This document shows, piece after piece, positions 1 through 11,000 of a DNA stretch of 64,000 nt. Made by a program: the position numbers and the translations under genes. Under the pieces are notes generated by a model. That model saw nothing but the letters and a program-made list of their open reading frames with translations. It had not been told where the DNA came from and ran no database searches. Origin of the DNA: Telmatherina bonti (lineage: Eukaryota > Chordata > Actinopteri > Atheriniformes > Telmatherinidae); assembly GCA_933228915.1 (NCBI GenBank), contig OW121844.1, positions 20,743,275-20,807,274 of the forward strand, read 5' to 3'. The stretch's first letter is position 1. Each line of letters starts with the position of its first letter.

Positions 1-2
1 CA

Positions 3-889
3 TGCGTCAAAACGTCTTCAAAATGCACGTTCTGAGCACGTTCTCGACGCGCTTAGAACGCGTTCTCGACACCTTCTGAGCACCTTCAGAACGTCTTAAC
101 ATCCATTGATTAAGGACTATGGGTTAGGTCATTTCATTAAAAGCATGGGGGGCTGCAGGCTGCCCCACCCTCAGTTGTTGGTTGTCACCAGTGGGTTTTA
201 TTAGTAAGCTATTAGAATATATATTATTGTTAATGTGCTTGCATTTCATCCATAGTTTTTATAATTAAATAGAAATTCAAATAACAAATGAAAGTTATTT
301 TTTATTTGAATGCCATTTAATTGTAAAAACTACGGATGAAATGCAAACCACTCAATAATAATAATTATTATAATAGCCTACTAATAAAAGCTAGACAACC
401 ATAATTATTTTTCATTTGTTGTTAGTTTATTTCAGTGTCATGCACAAAAGTGCAACAGGTACAACACACTCTGATTAAGACAGGACCAGAATGGCAGGTG
501 TGTGCATGTATGAAGGCTACGTTCTCTCTTTCACCAAGGATCAGTGATCCTCTGATCATGACTGCCGAAGCAGTGCACTGATTGGGTACAATGCCCGAAC
601 ATCCAGTGGCTGAGCAGTCAGATGACAGCCTCTTGACGATAAAATATGCATAAAACGCCACCCCACGTAATTTACGCCACCGCGCGTCTTTCACGCGAGC
701 GCCCGTAATTTACGCCACCGCACGTTCAGATTCACAACGCGTTTGCGCGTAAAAAAGAGCACATGCCGCTTTTTACGGTTTAGAATACGGCGTTCATTTA
801 CATCCTATTATTCATACTATCCGCTTGCCATACCTTGAGGCATCAAGAACGCGTCGAGAACGCGCTCATTTTTAAGACGTTTTGACGCA
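3..889. mobile_element. DNA-transposon-like element with about 50-bp terminal inverted repeats
   Basis: The left end (TGCGTCAAAACGTCTT...) recurs inverted at 841-889 (...AAGACGTTTTGACGCA), extending about 50 bp with one 10-bp gap, and includes CGTTCTCGACGCG. The arms are CpG-rich, unlike the AT-rich surroundings. The element carries no transposase frame, so it is non-autonomous. The window edge may cut the left target-site duplication. A second foldback is nested within it. Confidence 0.65.
180..400. repeat. Foldback (palindromic) element nested inside the 3-889 element
   Basis: GGTTGTC...TTTTATTAGTAAGCTATTA on the left is matched inverted by TAATAGCCTACTAATAAAAG...GACAACC on the right, and the inner arms (GCATTTCATCCATAGTTTTT against AAAAACTACGGATGAAATGC) also pair. 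The whole 220 bp is close to a single hairpin, a MITE-like structure. Confidence 0.75.
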
Positions 890-1727
890 CATTTTTGGCG
901 CAACCGGCCTTCCATATGCGCGGAATGCGCCGAAAATTTAAGAAGTTTTTTAAGCTCGACTCAAAAGCCAGAGATGGGCAAAGCTGAACTTTTGCCGCTT
1001 GACGCAGGGCGTCAATCAATCAGAGCGATCAGCTCGCAGCTCTTGGAAGATTTCTGTGGTGAACTCAGACACAGGGCTAAGGTGAGATTACTCCGTGCAA
1101 AATTAAGGATAACCATTTCTTGCTAAAAAGCTAAATGTTACTGATTTGGCAATGTAGCAGGACACGTTGGGGGGAGGGGGGGCGCTGACTGCGGCTCAAT
1201 CATTGTTGCATTAACAGTGACTATCACTGCCTTATGACGACATTCTCTCGCTTTATTTATTAAATAAATCCATGCCGAATACTGAATCCGCCATCATTCA
1301 GACTGACCGGAAGGAAAGCGCCGCCTTTCCTTCCTCTCTTTTCCGCCGCGTTTGCCGCTCACTCCAGACAAGCGGCAGGAGCGTTCAGCGTTTTCAACGC
1401 CCAAAGCGCGTTTGGTCTGAACACACTGTCAGAGATGCTGGCTTTTGAAATGAACGCTGGGCTCATTTAGTCCAGTCAGACTATCGTGCAGATGAGTGCT
1501 GTTGAGCCCTGAAGATCTCAGGCATTCAATAAAAGTCTTTGTCCTCGAAGAACACAGACATGTCCAGTTTCTGAGTCTTTTGAAGTGTGCACTGCACATG
1601 ATGCAATTTGCAAAAAATTAGCAATTTAACATCAAGGAACATTGTCTTTGAAGTATTCTATAATCTTTTAACACATTTTCTCAGAGATTGGACAACCTGT
1701 CTCTCTTTATGGTCTGGTCCTCTAAGG

Positions 1728-2031
1728 CTGTGTTTTTCAATGAACGTGCCAGGAGATCATCAGATGTGCCATGAGAAATGATCCAATTTCACGTAATTGG
1801 TCTGAAAAGCAGCTCTGTGTTCATTCAACAGGCCCCGGCCCAGGTGAAAGATCATAAAATTCCTTTTTCTTGTGTTTATCCGATTAATTTCAAGACACTT
1901 TGACAAGATGGATTTTATATTAGTAATATAGGCTTTATAAAATTGTTTGTGGTGTGCCTTGAGATTTTTTTTTCAGTGGAAAAAAAGTGTTCCTTGGCTC
2001 AAACAAGGTTGAAAAACACTGCTCTAAGGAA
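1728..2031. mobile_element. hAT-type MITE with 8-bp target-site duplication
   Basis: Ends CTGTGTTTTTCAA and (inverted) CAGTGTTTTTCAA flank 304 bp with no coding capacity. The 8-bp sequence CTCTAAGG occurs directly on both sides (1720-1727 and 2032-2039), the duplication size typical of hAT transposons. It lies in the downstream intron of zc3h13. Confidence 0.85.
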
Positions 2032-2281
2032 TCCCTTTTGTAGGTAATCATGATTAATTTTTAACTAGCTTGTTTTTTCAGCCATTTGTTTTGAAACGTG
2101 CAACAAGCACCATTTTGTGCGTAAAATTTCTCAGTTTACACATTTATTATGTTATGTATGTACAGTTGTGAATAAAGTATTGGCTCATGTGATTTGAGGG
2201 TTTATTTTTCATTTTGTTTACATTTTAAGTACATCTTTACTTTCCTGGACATTGGTTCAGGTTAAATAACTGGATCCTTAC

Positions 2282-3158
2282 CTTCTCATTTTTTAGGAGC
2301 TGCCGGCGGATGGCGAAGTCCCTGCGAGCACAGAGGGCCTTGCAGCAGGGCCCCAGGTTGCTCAGCAAACCCGCCCTCTCCACCCGCCTGTTTAAAGCTG
2401 CCATATTCAGAGCCCCCAGGTCGTGCTCAAAGAACTTGTCAACATCTGGTGGGATGATACCAGCAGTGATTTAGACGGACGGATCAGGCAGCATTTTAAA
2501 ATACTAAACATTTTGAACACGAGGCAAAATAAAATGTAATTGCAAAACCATCAATATGATTTAACTGGCTGATATAAAACTATCTCATTATAGTATTAAT
2601 TCAGAAATCCAACATTTGATTATAATAAATTGGAATATTATATCTTGATAATGTCAGAACTCACCTTTGGGATCGTCCACCTCAGACTTGCACACCTCTT
2701 TGACCTGCTCAATGAGTTCAGGGCCAGCAAGTTTCTTGGAGATGCCTGCCCTCAGCAGCACAGCCCCCGGGGTGAAGCGGAGCAAGGCTGCCCCTGCCGT
2801 CCGGGGTTCCTGTTTCTGTTTGGGCATCAAGCTGGACCAGTCCACGTCAATAACATCCAGAGGACCTGTCAATGGGTTAACATTGAAACTTAATCTGATA
2901 ATAAGACTAAATTTATTTTCTAATCTCTCAGTATTTACTGTAAAAAGAAAAATCCAAAAAAAAAAAAAGAATCTTGGATATTTTCCATAAGTATCTGGGT
3001 AATACCTGTAATTTTCTCATCCTCTTGCTGGTCCTCTTTCTTCTGACTGTCAGCCAGAATTTCATCCAGCTCATCATCACTGATTGGTTCATATTCCTCT
3101 CCAACAGATGCAACTGACTGCTCATCTTCTTTCCCATCATCATCCTCATCGTCATCTC
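2282..3158 (-). CDS. zc3h13: zc3h13 exons 16-18: conserved C-terminal domain
   Basis: Three exons (3158-3006, 2865-2665, 2445-2282) encode an acidic run, EEYEPISDDELDEIL, then GPLDVIDVDWSSLMPKQKQE, TPGAVLLRAGISKKLAGPEL, and FFEHDLGALNMAAL to QLLKNEK. This is the most conserved, non-repetitive part of ZC3H13 and carries the contacts with WTAP-complex partners (family knowledge). The human protein continues with about 70 more residues; none are seen in the remaining 2.28 kb, so the terminal exon lies left of the window. Confidence 0.95.
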
Positions 3159-5030
3159 CTAAACCACACCAAAACACACCCCATTAAATTTCCATTTCAT
3201 GTAGGAAAAATATACAGTTGTTCTCATATTTAGTCATACCCTTTTATTCAAGAAGAAAAAAAACAGCTGCCTGTAAAATAAGATGAAATTGACTGAAGTA
3301 ATAATAAATAAAAAATTTATGAAAATCATCGCATTATTTTCTAGTTCTGGTTCAATAGAAATATTTTTTTAAAAAGCACACAAATAATATATTTTATTAC
3401 ATACTACATCACTCAAACTAATATTTAGTTGAACAATCCTTTAATGTTTCCGCTCCAGTCAGGTGTTTTCTGTTCCTCTCAGTCAGACTTCTGCGCCTGT
3501 TGACAGGTATTTTGTCCCACTGTTCAACAGAAAGGTGCTCTAATTTGTCCAGGACCAGTTTGTTTGTTTTTTTTCTTTCTTCAATTCCATTAAATCAAAA
3601 AACAGTGTCTTATATTACTACATGATATTTTTGTAAATTTTTAGTGATTATTCCTTTTTTAAGTCTCCAGTTATTTGAGTGACTGTTGTAAATTCAGCCT
3701 TTTCTTTAATAAAAGGGGATGAATACATATGAGCACAACTGTATATTAATATTAAATTAATATTTCATTTCATACATCAGATGTGGCATAATCGAGTGAA
3801 ATAAAATGGAAGCAGTATACCTTCTGGATTATTTAGTCTTATTAAAAGTCAGCAGCCTACATTACTTGTGAATTGTGTCACCATAACAGACAGAAACTGT
3901 AATAACAAACATATTCAGCAGACATTTCAAATTAAATAAGTATAACTCCACGCGGTTAATTATGCTTTGGAGATATATAAATGAAAAAACAGTGTTTTAT
4001 ATTACTAAATTATACTTTTGCACATTTTTAGTGATTATTCCTTTTTTAAGTCTCCAGTTATTTGAGTGACTGTTGTAAATTCAGCCTTTTCTTTAATAAA
4101 AGGGGATGAATACATATGAGCACAACTGTATATTAATATTAAATTAATATTTCATTTCATACATCAGATGTGGCATAATCGAGTGAAATAAAATGGAAGC
4201 AGTATACCTTCTGGATTATTTAGTCTTATTAAAAGTCAGCAGCCTACATTACTTGTGAATTGTGTCACCATAACAGACAGAAACTGTAATAACAAACATA
4301 TTCAGCAGACATTTCAAATTAAATAAGTATAACTCCACGCGGTTAATTATGCTTTGGAGATATATAAATGAAAAAACAGTGTTTTATATTACTAAATTAT
4401 ACTTTTGCACATTTTTAGTGATTATTCCTTTTTTAAGTCTCCAGTTATTTGAGTGACTGTTGTAAATTCAGCCTTTTCTTTAATGAAAGGGGATGAATAC
4501 ATATGAGCACAACTGTACCTGAAATGATTTAAAGCTAAGTTGTCGCAGCCTTACCATCGATGCTGTCCGTCTTCTCCAGCTCTCGCTGGTCTCCCATCAG
4601 ATGGTGACTGTTGCTCGGTTTTTCAGGCTCTGGAGGACTGAAGGCTTCTCTTGGCAGCAGAGGCTCATAGTCACTCCTGTCTTGCCTCATCATGTCTCCC
4701 CTCCCGTCGCCTCTCATGTCCCCTCGTCCGGAAGCCCTGGGGTCTCCATGGGGTGGGAGGTCCATCATCATCATCCTGTCCCTCTCTCGATCCACAACTC
4801 TTTCACCTCTACCGTCTCTGTCCCGCTCCCTCTCTCGGTCCCTTTCCCGCTCGTGCTGCTGGATGATTCCCTCAGGAAGTAAGCGTTCCCTTTCTCGGAT
4901 GTCTCTCTCCCGGAGGAGCGGTTCCCGACCGGGACGCATCAGTAGGGGCTCCCGTCCCCTGCTTGGCCAGTCTCTTGGTTCTGGCTCCCAGTCTCTCTGT
5001 TGCTGCAGGGGCTGCTGGAGGAGCAGAGGC

Positions 5031-5083
<53 letters not shown>

Positions 5084-8000
5084 AGGTCGGAAGTCCTTTC
5101 GGTCTCGATCTCTTTCCCGCTCAAACGGCTCCCTGTCTCGCTCCCGTTCGCGACTGTCGTAGGACCCAGCACGGGACCTGGACCTCGCCTGCCTCTCAGA
5201 GTCCGGAGAGCTGCGTCTTGAGCTGTGGCTGCGGGAATCCTGCCGATCTGTAAAGCGAGATTTTAGGTTTAGGTTTAGGTTGTCATGGTTACCATGGCAG
5301 CTTCAAATCCTTTGCTTTAATGTTGCTCAGGAACAGATTGGTGAAATCTACCTGATGAGGTGCTGCGGCTTGGCTCTCCTCTCCTCAGCTGGTCGATCCG
5401 TGACTTCCTTTCAGCCCCCGGAGGATCATTCGCCACAGGCCTCTCCCGCTCCCTTTCTCTCTCCCGGTCTCGGGAGTTGTTGCCCTGCATCCTTCCCCGG
5501 TGAGGTCGAGGACCCTGAGGCTCTTCTCGGTGAGCCGACTCGTTTGAAGGTGAGCGCAGGCGCCTGGACGACGTCCGGCTTTGGTTGCTCCCCATGCTGC
5601 TGCTCCTTGCCTGTTCCAGTGGAGGTTTGCGAAGCAACGGCTGGGACATGAGGGGCTGTGGCGTCATCGTCTGCAGCAGCATCGGAGGCTCTTGGGAAAG
5701 TAGAGGCGCGATAGGTGGCGGATTGCCCCTCTCTCTTTCTCTGCCCATCCTTGGGCCACCACCTCTCCTGAGAGGTTCAGGTGGAACCCTCTCAGCAGAA
5801 GTCAAGAGGGCTTGCGTCTCTAGTGGACCACATCGATCAGACACCTCCTCATCTGACCAGTCACTGAAAGTGTCCATTTTGGAGAGTGGGGAAGGCTCGG
5901 CGGTGCCTCTAACTCCATGGTGATCAGGCCTCATCGAGGGCGGTGGTGTTCGAGGACCTCTCTTCCTCTTACTGTGTGGCTGAGGGGCTGAAGTCTCCTC
6001 CTCCGACACATCCGAGTCTCCTTCTCGTGAATGTTTCCTCTTTTGGTCGAGCGCCTTCTTCTTGCCTCCTTTCCTGGGAGAGTGTAAAGGTGGAGGCGCA
6101 TCTCCAGATCCAGCAGCTGGAGGTTCGGGGTTGAAACGGTCCCCTGCAGACGCCATGCTGTTACCACCAGCAATCTCCTCATCTTTGCGACCCTTCTTCA
6201 AACCTTTCTTCTGGGACTTTGTCTTCTTCTTGCCTTCCTCATGGGATTGGGAACCGGCTGTGTCTCGGTCGTCGCTGGCGATGGGGAGGGCGGCAGCGAG
6301 TGGGGGCGGAGTCGCTTCGCGCTGGTCTCTGCCCCTGCTACGGGAGTCTGAAGGCACATCCGAGGGGTACTCGCCACGTCTTTCACCACCTCTGCTTCGA
6401 TCCACGCGTGGCTCAGGGTCGTCGTGGCGACCGCGTGCTTCCCTTTTGTCCCCGGCTCCCCTGCGCTCTTCGTCCTTCCAGTGAGCAGCCTTCTCATCAG
6501 ATGCAGAGCCCCTCGACGGCGACCGGGACAGGGGATCCTGGGGCCTCACCACCTGGCTTAGTAGGCGATGCTTGTCTCCATCTGCATATGAACACGCTTC
6601 AATCAATTACAGTATTTTTCCTTTTAAAAACACCATTATGGTCATTTCTACTTCGTTTATAACTTCTTTTTTTTTTTTTTTAAACTGTACATTTATATTA
6701 GCTTTGAATATTTAAGTTTAGCCAATCTGCCAATCATCTGGTAGTAAGTACAGAAAACTAAAAGAAAAAAAATTATTAACAGTGCTTGTTTAGAAACGTG
6801 TTCACATGATATAAAGAGGCGCAATCCCCATTAAACAGGAGTGTGTCCTTTTTGAAAAGAATTGTCCTACTGTCAGGTGGAGGTGGACACACTGGGCTGG
6901 GGAGGAGGGGCTGTGGGTGGAGCTTGGCCTGCCCTCGGCCAATCGGGCGCTCACTTTTCTCTTCAGGACTATTGTAGCCATCACTGTCCGCCGGGCTGTA
7001 GTCCCGCGCAGTCCGCTTAGGGGAAGGTCGGGGGCTTGGGCTGCTCTCCACCCTGGGCCTCTTACGGCTGAAGAATCAGACAAAACAGGAATGTTATGGA
7101 AAAAGCGGAGACTTTTAAGATCAAACGCAAGGTTCACCTCATCATACTGTTTGTCAGCAATCTCTGCATGACTTGCAAGAGTTTTTTCCTGACTGAAATG
7201 CTTTTTTTTTTTTTTAATTTTTATTTTAATTTTTTTTTTTTAACAAAAAAAAAAAGGTGAAAATGACCTTTACTGACATCTTAATGCCTGATTTATTTAC
7301 AACTGCATGCAAGAAATTCAATAAATGAATAAAAATACCTATAATAAAAAATATTTATTCAACCAGTAAAAGCTCTGAATCAAAACTTCTTTCGTGGTCA
7401 AGATCAAGATCAGATCTAGTTGTTAACATCCAGTTGTTTACAATTTGGTTTGTTGTGAAATAAATAGAAAAATAGTGGATGATAAATCACTACTGTACAT
7501 GTATTGTACTGTACTGTATTTTTCATCCTAAGCTGAAAGCCATCAAAAAACATCTTCAAATGAACAAATATAATGTTAAATGCTAAAACTAAATTACATA
7601 AATTAGTGGGAAAAAAGTGTTTGTTGTTCTCCTCTTGTTTCTTTCTCTCCCCCCCTTTTTTTAAGTAACTAAATACATGTATGGATAAAAAATCTGAAAT
7701 AATTAGGTAGAATCAGTAAGTTTCATAACATCATGAAGGTTTTCTCCTCAGTTCACTCTGAGCACCAGGAAGAAGGTCACACGTGCCTCATCTTGCGGTC
7801 ATCCCGGGTGTCGCGAACGGGCCGGTCGTCTCTGGCATCCTCTCTCCTCTCCCGTCTCTCCTCCCGCCCTCTCTCTCGCTCCTCCCATTCCCGCTGCCTC
7901 TCCCGCTCCCGTTGCTCCCTCTCTCTCTCCCTCTCCTTCCTCTCTCTTTCCCGTTCCCTCTCCTCTCGCTCTCTCTCCCTTTCCCGTTCTCGCTCCCTCT

Positions 8001-11000
8001 CTCGTTCCCGCTCCCTCTCCCTCTCCCGCGCTCGCTCCCGCTCCCTTTCCGCCTCCCTCTCCTTCTCTCGCTCCTTTTCCCTCTCCCTCTCCTTCTCTCT
8101 TTCCCGCTCCCTTTCTCTCTCTCGTTCCCGTTCGCGGGCCCTGTCGTCTCTTCTGTCCTCCGATCGATCTGTCCGCCGCTCCTCTCTTCTCTCCTCCCGC
8201 TCAGACTCCTCTGACCTCCCCTGGTATCTGTTTGGAGATGCTCCTCTTTGGTCTGGAGGGAAAAAAAGCAAAAGAAGAAACACGCATGAGTCTCAGGTTG
8301 TCTAGATTAGTCACATCTGCAACCAAGTCTTCTCTCCATTACATGCAAGCAGCGTCTTTCTGCAGATTTGGTCTGAACCACCATAACAACCAAAGCTAAA
8401 ACATGTCCATCTCTGCAGATGTGACGCCATATTATTATGAAAATACACTTAAATTTATTTTCAAAGCTTTGTTTGTGTGCATGCTTTAATCAAATGGGGG
8501 TTAGGTGACGGGATAAGGCTTGAAAAACAGACAGGGACGGTGATGGCACAATGTTTTTGTTGGAACGTCTGAGAGAGTTTAAAGGTTATTGACAGTAAAA
8601 AGGCTTAAACCAGTTGCTCACACTGAAATTCAATCAAATTTAATGAAATCTTCCTATTGGTATTACAAAATATTACACATTGCACATGCCCAAAGCGTTA
8701 CAATCTGATTCAATCTTTTCATCAAGTGGATCATTTTATCAACTCTGATCAGACTGATCTCACAGCAGAGAAGAAATATTTATCCATGTGCACGTATCTT
8801 TCACTGCTCTTGTGATTCGTCACCACAATTTTAGGAGGAAATTTTATTCTAAAAAAATGTACCATGCTCCAATTCTTAACATTAAAGTCACAGTGGAAGT
8901 TGGTTAAAGCTGCATTTATTTGAATGTAAAAATGGTGATTTATCACCTCAAACATTTTTCTGATGAGTTTACAGTCTCAGTCCTTATTTTTCAAACTTTT
9001 CTTCAACACAATATAAATTTTCATTTGGCAAATTAATGCCCTTATTAGAATGAAATAGAGCAGAAAGGAAATATTTTCTTGGGCTGCATTAGGAGGTTCC
9101 TGCACATTGGGTTTCACAAAACAAAGATGCCGTTACCCAATTGTTAAGTTTTCTTTCTAAGGGGTCCATTTAAATGTAAATATGTTGAAAAACACAGAAA
9201 AGTATGGTTTGTTGTCCTTACATCCCCCAAAGCACAGAATAATATATTTTGATCAAATTAAGAGAAAAATTATATTAAATTTTTAATGGTGTGTCATGTT
9301 TGATATATACAGTTTCTGAAAGCTGTTGCATCCCTTTATGGGAAAACCCAGTTTTTAACCACATAAAAAGATGGACGGAGCCTCCGTGACATCACCCATA
9401 GGTTTCTAAAGAGCTGAATTGAAACTCAGTGGACGGTTCCCACCATCACCATCTTGGCAGAGGCATGCATGTCGTCTCGCCTGGAAAATACAAATATGGG
9501 CAAAGAGGTGGAGCTGAGAGGGGGGCTGGGAGCGTCATGGTGGATGACTGACATCGAGGGAACTCCCAGCTGCATGTAGCTAATAGCTAACCGAGCTAAC
9601 GGGAGCTAACCAGCTAACGGAGGTAAGCGAGCTGATGCTGAGTCACGTTGTTAACCGGCTAAAAACCGCAGTTGTTCTACATTCTTCTGACTTGAAGCGG
9701 GAGATCAGGTACCTGTCAATCAAAAGAACACGCCCCCTAAATATGCCAAATTTTGAGATTAAATTACTTTTAAACGGGCGAGTTAGAAAAAAATTCACTC
9801 CCCCCACAGTTGTCATGAAGGTAAACCTGAACTATTAAACCGAAAATGTATTTTTGAACCAGGCTGTAAACATGTTTATTTCTGCTGTGAAGTTGGTCTT
9901 TTTAACATGTGAGTCTATGGGGATTTGCTCTGATTTGCAGCCCCTAGTAGATGAAGGGGGAACTGCAGTTTTAAGTGCTTCCGCATAGGCTTCACTTTCA
10001 ACCCGGGAGGCTTCGTCCATCTTTCATATATGGTCTATGCTTTTAACATGTCTTCTGCCCCCTGGTGGATACATTTTGCACTACAATAATTCCAACATGT
10101 ACAGTAATAAACTATATTTAGTTGTTCTTATTTTGTTAAAGGGCAAAATCAAGACTTAATATGTTTTAAAGAAAATTTTCAAGCAATTATTTCTTAAGTT
10201 GGCCTATAAATGGTTAAAAACAGCATCACCTCTCTCTCGGTTGTCTCTGCGATCTCTTTCTCCATGTCCTCCCCTCCGGTCGTAGGATGAGTCTCTAGTC
10301 TGCTCTCGTCGCTCACTCTCATAACGATCTCGGTCTGAACCCCTCTCAGAGCTCCTTTCTGTGGCACTACGATCTGTACTCTTCTCTACGCTTCGTTCTC
10401 GCACCCCGCTGCTCCGCGTTTCCCAGTTGTCGTAGCTGCTGTCCAGTTGGGAACTTCGGGAATTTCTGTTTGAGCCTGGCAAAAAGAGAAATAAGAGGAA
10501 AAATATGACAATCATATCAAGGAGTTAGATGTAATGTCTTAGAAGTTTCTTTTTTTTTCCTGAAACAAACAACCCAAAAGCCAAACATCAGTTCTTGCCT
10601 TTCTCAGGGGCTTCAGTAGCACGTCCTCGTCCTCGACCGTTCCTGTCAGCTCTGTCTGTCCTGGTCTCCGTCCTTCCTTCAGTTCTACCGCCATCGTCGC
10701 GTCCATGACCTCTCCCATAAATCCTATCGTCCTGAGCCGGATCCTCCTTCCGATATGCATCATTCCTTTCTCTGTCCCTCTCTTTTTCACGCTCCCTCTC
10801 TTTCTCCCGCTCCCGGTCGCGACGTTCGAGCGACTCTCGGCTGGAACGCGTCTCAGCCCTGCTGTCTCTCGAGTCCTTCACGTCCCTGTTGTCCCGAGAG
10901 TCCCGCGTTGTTTCTCTTGCTCGGTCGCGGGTGTCGCGTCGCTCGCGAGCCTCTCGTGTCTCCCTGTCATCTCGAAAGTCCTGCGACGACACCAGCTCGG

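Noticed and set aside
1..2281. Search for the final zc3h13 exon
   Set aside because: No minus-strand sequence encoding the expected NELLRLSLRLFKR-like C-terminus is present; the stretch is filled by transposon derivatives, so the exon must be outside the window.
3596..4517. Evenly spaced repeat considered as a CRISPR array
   Set aside because: The period is 387 bp with no short repeat/spacer alternation, in a vertebrate intron.
4692..5084. Plus-strand frame ending in polycysteine, and other frames with polyalanine or polyleucine
   Set aside because: Alternative readings of the CTG/CAG tract in zc3h13 exon 15.
7733..8305. 190-aa plus-strand open frame rich in Ser-Leu-Arg
   Set aside because: Antisense of the zc3h13 Arg-Glu exon; composition follows from the CTC/TCC repeat, and the minus strand matches a known protein.
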